Of a DNA stretch of 64,000 nt, positions 8,876 through 17,420 are shown piece by piece (positions within the stretch are counted from its first letter, which is position 1; the number at the start of each line of letters is the position of its first letter). The stretch comes from Clostridium_AD frigoriphilum (GTDB lineage Bacteria; Bacillota; Clostridia; Clostridiales; Clostridiaceae), in NCBI RefSeq assembly GCF_036541405.1, contig NZ_JAZHFS010000007.1, positions 144,832 through 208,831 on the forward strand, read 5' to 3'. Both the position numbers and the translations under genes were made by a program. The notes under the pieces are model-generated. The model saw nothing but the letters and a program-made list of their open reading frames with translations, was not told where the DNA came from and ran no database searches.

Positions 8876-10285
8876 TTAATAATTAATATTTAATATAACA
8901 GTTATCTTTGTTCCAAAACCTTCCGTGCTTTCTGCACTTATAGTTCCTTTATGTACATCCACTATTAATTTAGCAATAGATAGTCCAAGACCAGTACCAC
9001 CTTTTTCTTTAGATCTAGATTTATCAACAGTATAAAATCTTTCAAATACGTTTTGTATTTCGTCTTCTGGTATTCCCATGCCACTATCACTAACGGTAAT
9101 TTTTACTGTATCATAATGAATCTCTGAGCTTATATCTATTGTACCTTTTTCTGGTGTGAATTTAATACTATTATCAATTAATATCCTAAGCATCTGCTTC
9201 ATCATTTTATAATCTGCAAATATACTAATGGAATCATTTTTGTAACTTGATATTATATGACTATGATCTATAAGTTTAGTTTCCCTAATCACTTCGCAAA
9301 TAAGATCATTAAGCAAGAAATCTTCTTTCTCAATTTTTTGATTTCCGCTACTCCCCTTAGCAATAAACAATAATTTCTCAACTAAATTTGCCATATTACT
9401 AGTTTCTAATTTTATAGCATGAATAGATTTTTCTAAGGCTTCTCTATCATCTTTACCCCATCTATCGATTAGGTTTGCATACCCTTGGATAACTGCAATA
9501 GGCGTTCTAAGTTCATGTGATGCATCAGACACAAACTGAATTTGCCTATCAAATGATTTTTGAAGCCTATCTATCATTTTATTAAAAGTTATACCCAATC
9601 TTTTAAGTTCATCATCAGGACCCGCAACCTCAATTCTACCCAATAAATTATTAATACTAATATTATCAGCAGCTTTAGTTATTTGATCAATAGGTTCTAA
9701 CATCTTTTTACTTATGATGTACCCCAATATAATTGAAGCGATCATCCCTATAAAATCAGCTATTGCCATTAAAACAAACAAAATTTGCATAAAATTATAT
9801 TCATTACCCATCCACTTAACAATTTGAATATAAATTACTCCATATTTCTGGGTTTTAATTTTTAAAATTTTATATACTAAGTGTTTATCATCTTCTTTAA
9901 TTTTTGTTATTTTATCAAATGGTTCTTTGCTTATAATATTATAATTAAATTCTTTTGATTTGTTTAATATTTTGCCATCTTGCTTTAGTATTCTTATTGA
10001 TATATTTTGTTCTGATGTAACATCCGAAATAAGTTCTTTATCTGACAAATCTCCATGCTCATTCCGAGACACGATATTATTTAATACTATTGTTTTGACA
10101 TCTTCTATTTGTTTATTTGCCTGACCGTACAAGTAGTATTTTATACCATATAGAATAGAAGCATTTAAAATAAGTAATATTAATGAGAACATTACAGCAT
10201 AAATCGCCGTTAATTTCAAAGATATTTTTGCACTTTTGATCATTTTCAAATTCATAATTTTAGAACTTATAATTTTAAAATTCAT
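8876..10285 (-). CDS. Sensor histidine kinase of the envelope cluster
   Basis: Membrane histidine kinase of 469 residues with TM1 (about 25-50), an extracellular sensor of about 110 residues, TM2 (about 165-190), HAMP, a HisKA domain with the phosphoacceptor His near residue 257 (SDASHELRTP), and an HATPase with the DNSIKF N-box, DSGMGIP, a FERFY F-box and GGTGLGLSIA. It overlaps functionally with the response regulator gene that ends two bases before its ATG. The genes downstream are PAP2 and DedA genes, so it probably senses an envelope or lipid-carrier signal, though the sensor domain carries no recognised ligand motif. Confidence 0.92.
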   Translation of the reverse strand: MNFKIISSKIMNLKMIKSAKISLKLTAIYAVMFSLILLILNASILYGIKYYLYGQANKQIEDVKTIVLNNIVSRNEHGDLSDKELISDVTSEQNISIRILKQDGKILNKSKEFNYNIISKEPFDKITKIKEDDKHLVYKILKIKTQKYGVIYIQIVKWMGNEYNFMQILFVLMAIADFIGMIASIILGYIISKKMLEPIDQITKAADNISINNLLGRIEVAGPDDELKRLGITFNKMIDRLQKSFDRQIQFVSDASHELRTPIAVIQGYANLIDRWGKDDREALEKSIHAIKLETSNMANLVEKLLFIAKGSSGNQKIEKEDFLLNDLICEVIRETKLIDHSHIISSYKNDSISIFADYKMMKQMLRILIDNSIKFTPEKGTIDISSEIHYDTVKITVSDSGMGIPEDEIQNVFERFYTVDKSRSKEKGGTGLGLSIAKLIVDVHKGTISAESTEGFGTKITVILNINY

Positions 10286-10287
10286 AA

Positions 10288-10968
10288 TTACTCACCTTTA
10301 ACAACATATCCTACCCCCCTTACAGTGGTTATAAGTTTATCCTCAAAACCATCATCAATTTTGCATCGTAAATATCTTATAAACACATCTACAACATTAG
10401 TATCCCCTATGTAGTCATAACCCCACACATTTTCAATTAATTGTGCTCTTGTAAGTACAACATTTTTATTTATTAAAAGTATTTCTAAAAGGTCAAACTC
10501 TTTTTTTGTAAGTTCGATTTCTTTGCTGCCTCTTTTAACATTATGCGCTTTATTGTCCATAACTATGTCTTTCACTTTAATCTCATCAGTCTTATTCCCT
10601 ATAGATGTAGCTCTTTGATACACCCTAATTCTTGCTAATAGTTCTTCTATTGCAAATGGTTTTGTGAGATAATCATTTGCACCTACATCTAATCCTAAAA
10701 CCTTATCTGATATATCGCTTTTCGCAGTAAGCATAATTACAGGTACGAGCGACAACTGTCTTATTCTTCTGCAAACCTCAATTCCATTAAGCCCCGGCAA
10801 CATAACATCGAGAAGTACTAAATTATACTCATTTTCCTCAGCTATTGTTAAACCTTCTCGTCCATCATAAGCAACATCAACTTTATATCCTTCATGACTC
10901 AATTCCATTTCAATAAATGTTGACATTAGCCTTTCATCTTCCACTAAAAGAATTCTAAAATCCTTCAA
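10288..10968 (-). CDS. OmpR-family response regulator of the envelope cluster
   Basis: Response regulator of 226 residues. The receiver domain (1-120) has the acidic pair ED at 10-11, phosphoacceptor Asp54 (LLDVMLPG) and conserved Lys in TKPF. The C-terminal winged helix (about 130-224) has the usual RAQLIENVWGYD and TVRGVGYV patterns. The start is TTG at 10968 behind an AAAGGAAGG site. It is the first gene of the minus-strand cluster and is separated from its kinase by two bases, so it likely controls the downstream PAP2/DedA/ligase genes. Confidence 0.93.
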   Translation of the reverse strand: MKDFRILLVEDERLMSTFIEMELSHEGYKVDVAYDGREGLTIAEENEYNLVLLDVMLPGLNGIEVCRRIRQLSLVPVIMLTAKSDISDKVLGLDVGANDYLTKPFAIEELLARIRVYQRATSIGNKTDEIKVKDIVMDNKAHNVKRGSKEIELTKKEFDLLEILLINKNVVLTRAQLIENVWGYDYIGDTNVVDVFIRYLRCKIDDGFEDKLITTVRGVGYVVKGE

Positions 10969-11121
10969 AATAGCACCTTCCTTTTACGATAATCTAGTGA
11001 GCAAACAGATTCCATATACTACTAATATACACCACCTTGCTAGTCTTAGCCATATTTATGAGTATTTCATATATGCTCGTTCTTATTAATACTATTATAT
11101 TAATAAAATAAATAACATGTA

Positions 11122-11153
11122 AAAAATACATATGATTTCTCATATGTATTTTT
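11122..11153. terminator. Hairpin terminator downstream of the small Ser/Asp/Lys-rich gene
   Basis: 13-bp perfect arms (11122-11134 and 11141-11153) with A and T runs at the ends, so it can act in either direction. It lies 49 bases after the stop of the 11203 gene. Confidence 0.7.
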
Positions 11154-11202
11154 ACATGAAATATAAACTATGATTATTCTTCTGAAACTATCACTTTTAG
11201 CC

Positions 11203-11526
11203 CTACTTTTCTGATATATTAATTATCATTTGTCCTTTTTTTGAAATAGCGTCAACAGAAATATTACTTTCATCTGATTTATTACTCTTTTTTTCCTTTT
11301 GTGAAGGGTCCACATTAGAAAAATCGCCTGAATCTGCTTTACTACTCATCTGTCCTTCTTTGAGATTATCATCATCTGATTGATCACTCTTTTGTTTCTT
11401 TTTCGAAGCATCATCATCTGAAGAGTTTGAACCTACATTAGCTCCTGAAATAGCACCGTTAAAAGGGATTGTAATTTCAATAGTATTTCTGTTTTTTTCT
11501 GCTTTTTCTAAATCTTTTTCACCCAT
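11203..11526 (-). CDS. Low-complexity Ser/Asp/Lys-rich hypothetical protein
   Basis: I do not recognise this 107-residue protein. It opens with a charged segment, then a short hydrophobic/Gly stretch (TIPFNGAISGANVG), followed by about 70 residues of Ser, Asp, Lys and Gln that look disordered. A loosely repeated pattern, KEGQM and KKGQM, occurs twice. There is no signal peptide, Cys or membrane segment. The reading frame is supported by an AAGGGAG site seven bases before the ATG and by a terminator downstream. It lies between two two-component systems, but nothing links it to either. Confidence 0.5.
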   Translation of the reverse strand: MGEKDLEKAEKNRNTIEITIPFNGAISGANVGSNSSDDDASKKKQKSDQSDDDNLKEGQMSSKADSGDFSNVDPSQKEKKSNKSDESNISVDAISKKGQMIINISEK

Positions 11527-11628
11527 AAATATTCTCCCTTCATATATAAAACTACACTATATACATAGCGTGCATTATATAGTTTACCCATTTAATTATA
11601 AAATATAGTTTATATCGAACATATTTCA

Positions 11629-11657
11629 TTGACTTGAAGAGTTTAATGTATTATAAA
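11629..11657 (+). promoter_or_regulatory. Sigma-A-type promoter of the first redox-region two-component system
   Basis: TTGACT at 11629-11634, a 17-base spacer, then TATAAA at 11652-11657. It lies about 90 bases before the TTG start of the response regulator. Confidence 0.7.
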
Positions 11658-11748
11658 TAAGATAATTATAATACTAAGCTTGATGAGATTAATAGTTATT
11701 ATAGCATTAGTAACTATTACAACTACATTATACAAGGAGTGTATAAAC

Positions 11749-12429
11749 TTGAATAATATATTGATTATTGAAGACGAGGAAAAGATCTCTGAAATACTAA
11801 AAGCATATCTTGAAAAAGAAGGCTATAGTGTACATACCACGACAAAAGGTTTAGACGCAATAAAACTTTTTGAGAAAATTGAATTTAATTTAGTTATATT
11901 AGACCTGATGTTACCAGACATATCTGGAGAAGAGGTCTGCAGCATTTTAAGAAAAATTTCTGAGGTACATATATTTATGCTTACTGCCAAAAGCACCTTA
12001 GATGATAGGATAGAAGGATTAAACCTTGGGGCAGACGAATACTTGGTTAAGCCGTTTAGTCCAAGAGAATTAACCGCAAGAGTAAATGCTTTATTTAGAA
12101 GGATTAATATAAATAAATCTGAAACAATGGTTTATGACAATGGAGATTTAGAAATTAATTATGACAAAAGAGTAGTTTTTGTGCGAGGGGAAGAAATATC
12201 ACTTACTCCAAATGAATTCGACCTATTACAGATTCTTTCATCTAACGGTGGCAAAGTATTTACAAGAGAACATCTCATTGAAAGAATTATGGGAATTGAT
12301 TTTCAAGGTTTTGATAGAACAATAGATGTACACATTAAAAATATACGTAAAAAGATAGAATTGGATAGCAGAAATCCTAAATATATAATAACAGTAACTA
12401 GAATCGGTTATAAATTTGGTGGTGATTAA
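11749..12429 (+). CDS. OmpR-family response regulator (redox region, copy 1)
   Basis: Response regulator of 226 residues with receiver Asp52 (LVILDLMLPD), the acidic EDEE start and VKPFSPRE, then a winged-helix DNA-binding domain ending TRIGYKFGGD. The start is placed at TTG 11749, nine bases after AAGGAG, because this gives the normal family length; an in-frame ATG upstream at 11680 would add 23 hydrophobic residues and precedes the ribosome site. The histidine kinase gene starts three bases after the stop codon. Its closest relative in the window is the regulator at 20147, with which it shares the GFDRT-D-HIKNIR-KIE-DS-NPKYII pattern. Confidence 0.9.
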   Translation: MNNILIIEDEEKISEILKAYLEKEGYSVHTTTKGLDAIKLFEKIEFNLVILDLMLPDISGEEVCSILRKISEVHIFMLTAKSTLDDRIEGLNLGADEYLVKPFSPRELTARVNALFRRININKSETMVYDNGDLEINYDKRVVFVRGEEISLTPNEFDLLQILSSNGGKVFTREHLIERIMGIDFQGFDRTIDVHIKNIRKKIELDSRNPKYIITVTRIGYKFGGD

Positions 12430-12432
12430 TTT

Positions 12433-13800
12433 ATGCAAAGCATAAGAAAAAGATTAAGTATTATATTAGTATGTACATCCGTATTAGCACTCTTTTTAGC
12501 TACACTTTTTGTAAATATAGCAATTTCAAAAACTTTTAACAAGTATTTAGTTGAAATACAAACTAAGAGGGACACTGGAATAGTAAAATATTTAGAAACA
12601 GTGTACGAAAAGAATGTCAAGTGGTCAAAGACTTCTGGAATAGAAATTACACATGAAGCCTATATGAGTAATTACTGCCTCACTCTTAAGGATATAAATA
12701 AAAAAGTTGTTTGGGGAATGAATGCAAATGACATAATTAACAACACTAATACTACTATGCCCCATAAAAGTAACGGAGTATATACTTTAAGAACTCTCCA
12801 AATAAAGTATAAAGATAAAATTGTAGGGTATGTAGACATAGGACAAAATGGTCCAGTATTATTAACCAGTGATGATATCACTTTCAAGACATCAATAAAC
12901 AAGGGTATTATTTTAAGTATTATACTCTCACTTTTGATAACAATATTAATTAGCTTGCTTATTTCCAAGCAATTTTCTAATCCTCTTAGGCAAGTTTCTA
13001 AAATTTCAGTTGATCTCTCAAATGGGAACTATCGCGCACGGTCGAATGACAAAAGCACCATTTTAGAGTTTGAAAATTTAAGAAATAGTATAAATACACT
13101 TGGAGAAAACCTTCAAAATCAAGATGCTATTAGAAAAAGGTTAATATCCGATATATCCCATGAAGTAAGAACTCCCCTTAATATTCTTCAAAACAATTTT
13201 GAAGCTATGATTGATGGTATTTTTCCAGCAGACAATGAAAGATTAACCTATCTTAACGATGAAGTTATTAGATTTGGAAAGCTTATAGACAATTTAAATA
13301 CCTTAAAACAAATTGAAGGAGAAGAAACTGCCTTAAATATGGAAATAATCTCTTTAAAAGATATCCTCACTTTAGTCCAAAAGGAATTCGAACTAATATC
13401 TGAAAGTAAGAATATCACAATGACATTAAAATGTAGCACCAATAACCAATGTGATATTTGGGGAGACACAGATAAAATAAAACAAGTAATTATTAATTTA
13501 CTTTCAAACGCGGTTAAATTTACCCCAAATCAAGGAGAAATTAATATTACTTTAAAAGAATCTAATAAAAAAATAATATTGAAAATTCAAGATACAGGCA
13601 TTGGCATTAATGAAGAGGACTTACCTTATATATTTGAAAGACTCTATCGAGGAGATAAAAGTAGACATGAAATAGAAGGCTCTGGTATAGGCCTTACAAT
13701 TGTAAGGAACATATTGACCCTCCACAAGGCAGACATAGAAGTAAAAAGTACAGAAGGAAAAGGTAGCGTGTTTATTTTATATTTTAATCGAGTTTTGTAA
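12433..13800 (+). CDS. Sensor histidine kinase (redox region, copy 1)
   Basis: Membrane kinase of 455 residues: TM1 (about 10-32), an extracellular sensor of about 120 residues, TM2 (about 157-178), HAMP, HisKA with phosphoacceptor His243 (SDISHEVRTP), and an HATPase with NLLSNAVKF, DTGIGI and GSGIGLTIV. The start has no strong ribosome site of its own and is probably translated by coupling from the regulator. The membrane-proximal block (FKTSINKG... LISKQFSNPL) closely matches the kinase at 20887, so the two systems are paralogues. This copy lacks the Met-rich stretch of the other one. Its signal is unknown. Confidence 0.9.
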   Translation: MQSIRKRLSIILVCTSVLALFLATLFVNIAISKTFNKYLVEIQTKRDTGIVKYLETVYEKNVKWSKTSGIEITHEAYMSNYCLTLKDINKKVVWGMNANDIINNTNTTMPHKSNGVYTLRTLQIKYKDKIVGYVDIGQNGPVLLTSDDITFKTSINKGIILSIILSLLITILISLLISKQFSNPLRQVSKISVDLSNGNYRARSNDKSTILEFENLRNSINTLGENLQNQDAIRKRLISDISHEVRTPLNILQNNFEAMIDGIFPADNERLTYLNDEVIRFGKLIDNLNTLKQIEGEETALNMEIISLKDILTLVQKEFELISESKNITMTLKCSTNNQCDIWGDTDKIKQVIINLLSNAVKFTPNQGEINITLKESNKKIILKIQDTGIGINEEDLPYIFERLYRGDKSRHEIEGSGIGLTIVRNILTLHKADIEVKSTEGKGSVFILYFNRVL

Positions 13801-13866
13801 TTATTATCCAAATATTCAAAGAGTCTTAAACATCAAAGTCACTTGAATTATATCCATAAGTAAGTT

Positions 13867-13894
13867 AAAAGGGGAGCATAATGCTTCTCTTTTT
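13867..13894 (+). terminator. Terminator after the first redox-region two-component system
   Basis: Hairpin of up to 13 pairs including two G-U pairs (13867-13879 with 13881-13893), with the innermost bases forming the loop and T-rich right arm. It separates the two-component genes from the quinone operon. Confidence 0.7.
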
Positions 13895-14044
13895 GCTTTG
13901 CAAAAAACAATTTAACATCTCTTCTACATAATATCTTCATACCCTTCTTATATACTACGTATTGTACTTACAAAATTTTAAAAAACCAGCCACTTCAAAA
14001 TAATATATCAATAAATTAATAAATATAGGAAGGTGATGAAAAAT

Positions 14045-14848
14045 TTGCAGTTTGATGATATTTATAGCCCAATAAGTAATGATCTCCTTCTTGTTGAAGA
14101 AGAACTAAAAAAAATCTGTAAAAATCTAAGTACAAATTATTTAAAAGAAATTATAGGTTATTTTTTTAAAATTCCTGGTAAAAGGCTTCGCCCTATCCTA
14201 GCTTTACTCTCGTCAGGTCTTATAGATAATAATCTACCACAAAATACTCGTAATCAGTTAATTAAATTTGCTACCGGCCTTGAACTCATGCATAGTGCTA
14301 GCTTAATACATGATGATGTCCTTGATAACGACACTCTAAGGCGTGGTCAAAAAACTCTAAATAAAATTTATGGTAATAAAATATCAGTACTGGCTGGTGA
14401 TGTTGTTTATTCTTTGGCATTTTCTACTCTTGCGAATTCTCTACCAAAAGAATTTGAGCAAATTATAATTGAATTGACTGAAAACATGTGCACCGCTGAA
14501 ATGATTCAAGCAGAAAATGAGTTACCAACTCGTGAAATTTATTTGAATATTATTAAAGGCAAAACAGCATTATTTATGTCTGTTAGTTGCAAAATTGCAG
14601 CATCACTCTCTGGCGCAACAAAAGAACAAATAATTGGGTTAGAAGAATATGGATTAAATTTAGGAATGACATACCAAATAATGGATGACTGTATGGATAA
14701 AGATATTTATACTAATCTAAATATTACCGCAAAAGATGCTAAATTGTATGGAGATAAAGCAATATCATCTCTTAATATATTTGAAAACTCGACCTATAAA
14801 ACAAGTTTAATAAATCTTGTGAACTATATTCTTAATCTTTCCCACTAA
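14045..14848 (+). CDS. Short polyprenyl diphosphate synthase (quinone side chain)
   Basis: Trans-prenyltransferase that builds a long isoprenoid diphosphate, probably the side chain of a quinone given its operon partners. The first Asp-rich motif (HDDVLDNDTLRRG) and second (QIMDDCMDKD) are intact. The protein has 267 residues against about 320 in the family: after the second motif it lacks the usual G-K-x-x-G-x-D-L / G-K-x-T-L-P segment of roughly 50 residues, but its last helix (KAISSLNIF...) is family-like. The TTG at 14045 is preferred because the SD AGGAAGGTGAT ends seven bases before it; the GTG at 14033 and ATG at 14036 lie inside the SD. It is the first gene of the operon. Confidence 0.82.
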   Translation: MQFDDIYSPISNDLLLVEEELKKICKNLSTNYLKEIIGYFFKIPGKRLRPILALLSSGLIDNNLPQNTRNQLIKFATGLELMHSASLIHDDVLDNDTLRRGQKTLNKIYGNKISVLAGDVVYSLAFSTLANSLPKEFEQIIIELTENMCTAEMIQAENELPTREIYLNIIKGKTALFMSVSCKIAASLSGATKEQIIGLEEYGLNLGMTYQIMDDCMDKDIYTNLNITAKDAKLYGDKAISSLNIFENSTYKTSLINLVNYILNLSH

Positions 14849-14923
14849 AAAGGAAAAAACTCATAATGAAAATTTTAAATTTTCTAACTAATATTCTAAA
14901 TATAAATTAAAGGAGATTTTAAA

Positions 14924-15442
14924 ATGAAACTACTTAAAAATAAATACCTAAGTATCGTATGGACAGTACTCCGTATATGGTTAGGTTACCAATGGATTTC
15001 TGCAGGCCTTGAAAAAGTTACTGGTGGTGGATGGATTGGTAGCACTGCTGGCGCTGGTATAACCGGATTTTTAAAAGCTGCGTTAGTTAAAGCAACAGGT
15101 GCTCACCCAGCAGTTCAGTCATGGTATGCGGACTTTATAAAAAATATAGCACTGCCAAATGCTGTAACATTTAGTTATCTAGTTGCATTTGGTGAGCTTC
15201 TTGTTGGTATTAGCTTAATCCTAGGTGCTCTTACAGTTGTCGGTCTTATCGCCGGTGCACTTATGAACCTAAATTATATGTTAGCTGGCACTACTAGTAC
15301 AAATCCAAATATGTATACAGTAGCATTCATACTCTTATTTGTTGGAGCTAATGCCTATACTATTGGCCTTGACCACTTTATATTACCCATTATTAAAAAA
15401 GTCTTTACCAAAAAATCAAATTCTGATCTAATCTCATCATAA
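14924..15442 (+). CDS. DoxX/DoxD-family membrane protein
   Basis: Small polytopic membrane protein of 172 residues with four hydrophobic segments. The pattern LRIWLGYQWISAGLEKV near the N-terminus, the GWIG...GF block and FGELLVGISLILG match the DoxX family, whose DoxD relative is a subunit of archaeal thiosulfate:quinone oxidoreductase. Family members have been linked to quinone-dependent redox and oxidative-stress responses, but the activity here is unknown. A clean AAAGGAG site precedes the ATG. Its place between a polyprenyl synthase and a Fe-S membrane protein is consistent with work at the membrane quinone pool. Confidence 0.82.
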   Translation: MKLLKNKYLSIVWTVLRIWLGYQWISAGLEKVTGGGWIGSTAGAGITGFLKAALVKATGAHPAVQSWYADFIKNIALPNAVTFSYLVAFGELLVGISLILGALTVVGLIAGALMNLNYMLAGTTSTNPNMYTVAFILLFVGANAYTIGLDHFILPIIKKVFTKKSNSDLISS

Positions 15443-15477
15443 AATAATTTTTTCGAAACGAAAGGGGCTCAATAAAC

Positions 15478-16017
15478 ATGAAATTAAAAACATTAAAAAA
15501 CTTTGTATTTACATTAATATTAGTCTTATCAGTTTCACCCTTGGCATTTGCATCTACAACTGGTACCCAAACAAATAAAGTGGTTGATGGTGTAAAAGCT
15601 TCCTTAACCTTTAAAAATGAAAAATTGAAACCAGGAAAGAATGAATTTGCATTCTCCTTACTTGATAAAAACGAGAAGCCTTTAACCAACGCTAATTTAA
15701 AAATCACTGTAGCTATGGACAACTCTACTGATATGAAGGGTATGAGTGGCATGACAGCGGAAAATACACCCATGATTATAGATTTAAAAGAAGGTTCTAA
15801 AAAAGGCGAATATACAGGAATGGTAGACTTCAAAAGTAAGGGTCAATGGATTATTAAATCTACTTTTGATGCAAATGGACAAGCAAAGAACATTGACCTT
15901 GGTATTAATGTGCAAAGTGCAGGCCCTAACTTTCTTATACTTGGTGTATTTGCAGGAGTAGTTGTGCTAATTTTAGTTATAGCTGCTATAAATAAGAAAA
16001 AATCTATTAAATTATAG
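15478..16017 (+). CDS. FixH/YtkA-like extracytoplasmic membrane-anchored protein, Met-rich
   Basis: Protein of 179 residues with a signal peptide (about 1-26, LVLSVSPLAFAS), a beta-rich YtkA/FixH-type domain (about 35-145), and a C-terminal membrane anchor (about 150-170) followed by KKK. The outside domain holds a Met-rich loop, DMKGMSGM, with nearby MDNST and ENTPM, a composition seen in Cu(I)-binding proteins. In cbb3 oxidase assembly FixH sits with FixG and the copper pump FixI; here the next gene is FixG/NapH-like. The start has a GAAAGGGGC site. The copper role is inferred; no Cys or His cluster is present. Confidence 0.7.
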   Translation: MKLKTLKNFVFTLILVLSVSPLAFASTTGTQTNKVVDGVKASLTFKNEKLKPGKNEFAFSLLDKNEKPLTNANLKITVAMDNSTDMKGMSGMTAENTPMIIDLKEGSKKGEYTGMVDFKSKGQWIIKSTFDANGQAKNIDLGINVQSAGPNFLILGVFAGVVVLILVIAAINKKKSIKL

Positions 16018-16036
16018 AAATGGAGGCCTGATACTA

Positions 16037-17392
16037 ATGTCAGATATAAAAAAACAAACAAATTTTTTAAAAAATAAAACTTTAAAAAAATTTATCAAAA
16101 GCAAATGGTATCCCGGTATATTTCAGTGGCCAGTTGCACTAGTTTTTGCCTTTATAGTCTATGAATTAATAGTTGGTCCAAGCGACGCTCACGATAACTT
16201 TGGTACTGCTGGAACCTGGGTATTATGGTGGCCGCTACTGCCTATCCTTCTACTACTTTTCGGTAGATTTTGGTGCATTGTATGCCCTTTTGGGCTTCTA
16301 AATGATGTAGTTCAGAAATTTGTAGGCAATAACAAACCTGTACCAAAATTTCTAAGAAAATATGGTATTTGGATTATTGATATAACTTTTCTTATGATTA
16401 CCTGGAGCGATCATGTTTGGGGTGTAGTTGAGAACCCTCGTGGCTCAGCAATACTGCTTTTAATGATAACTACCGCAGTAATATTTTCTGGTGCACTCTT
16501 TGAGAGAAGGACTTGGTGCAGATACTTATGTTTTCTTGGTGGATTATCTGGTAATTATTCAAGAGCTGGTATGGTTGAACTACGAGGGACTCCAGAAGTA
16601 TGTAAAAACTGCAAAACATCAAACTGTTACAAAGGAACAAGTGAAGTTCCAGGCTGTCCTATGTTTGAGTTTCCCAAAACCATGGATAGTAGTGCAGAAT
16701 GTAACCTATGTGGTAACTGCGTGAAAAATTGTCCAAACGACTCTATTAGAATAAGCCCTCGCACACCTACTAAAGAATTATGGAATATTAAGAAGCCCAA
16801 AATAGAAGTTGCATTTTTAGCCATTGTAATTATGGGTATAGTTTTTGTTCAAAACATAACCATGCTAAACATATGGGGTCAATTATTACATTCTCTTGAG
16901 AATATACTAGGAACAACTAACTATTATATAACATTTACTGTAACTTTTTTTATAGCTATGTTAATTCCTGTTGTATTACTCCTTTTAACAGGTCTTATTG
17001 CTAAAAAATTTAACAAAGCTTCCGTCATGGAAAATTTCGCAAGATTTGGATATGCTGTTATACCGTTAGACTTAGCAGGACATATAGCTCATAACCTATT
17101 TCACTTATTAGCAGAGGGCAAATCTGTGATTTATACTGCAATGGAGCTATTCGGAATGTCATCTCATGGAGCTTCAACTGCACTACTTTCTAGCCCAACT
17201 ATACAAGTTCTTCAATATATTATTATTGTAATTGGAACAATAGGTTCAATATACACTGCTTACAGAATTGCGAAAAGTAGTCAAAATAAGAGAACACTTT
17301 TAGGAACATCCATAGTTTATACAATTCTAATGGTATTACTTGCAGTAGCTAACATTGTATTATTTTCTATTCCAATGGCAATGCGTATGTAA
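16037..17392 (+). CDS. CcoG/NapH-like membrane iron-sulfur protein
   Basis: Polytopic membrane protein of 451 residues with 4Fe-4S domains. Two membrane-proximal Cys pairs (CIVCPFG and CRYLCFLGG) of the NapH/CcoG type are followed by a cytosolic ferredoxin-like part (CKNCKTSNC, then CNLCGNCVKNCP), then four or five further membrane segments. NapH passes quinol electrons to a periplasmic chain and CcoG/RdxA has been reported to reduce cupric ions during cbb3 oxidase assembly. Either reaction would suit the neighbouring quinone enzymes and copper genes. A GGAGG site precedes the ATG. No terminal reductase or oxidase gene is in the window, so the electron acceptor is unknown. Confidence 0.85.
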   Translation: MSDIKKQTNFLKNKTLKKFIKSKWYPGIFQWPVALVFAFIVYELIVGPSDAHDNFGTAGTWVLWWPLLPILLLLFGRFWCIVCPFGLLNDVVQKFVGNNKPVPKFLRKYGIWIIDITFLMITWSDHVWGVVENPRGSAILLLMITTAVIFSGALFERRTWCRYLCFLGGLSGNYSRAGMVELRGTPEVCKNCKTSNCYKGTSEVPGCPMFEFPKTMDSSAECNLCGNCVKNCPNDSIRISPRTPTKELWNIKKPKIEVAFLAIVIMGIVFVQNITMLNIWGQLLHSLENILGTTNYYITFTVTFFIAMLIPVVLLLLTGLIAKKFNKASVMENFARFGYAVIPLDLAGHIAHNLFHLLAEGKSVIYTAMELFGMSSHGASTALLSSPTIQVLQYIIIVIGTIGSIYTAYRIAKSSQNKRTLLGTSIVYTILMVLLAVANIVLFSIPMAMRM

Positions 17393-17420
17393 CAACTAAA
17401 ATGGTAAAAGGAGAGTATCT

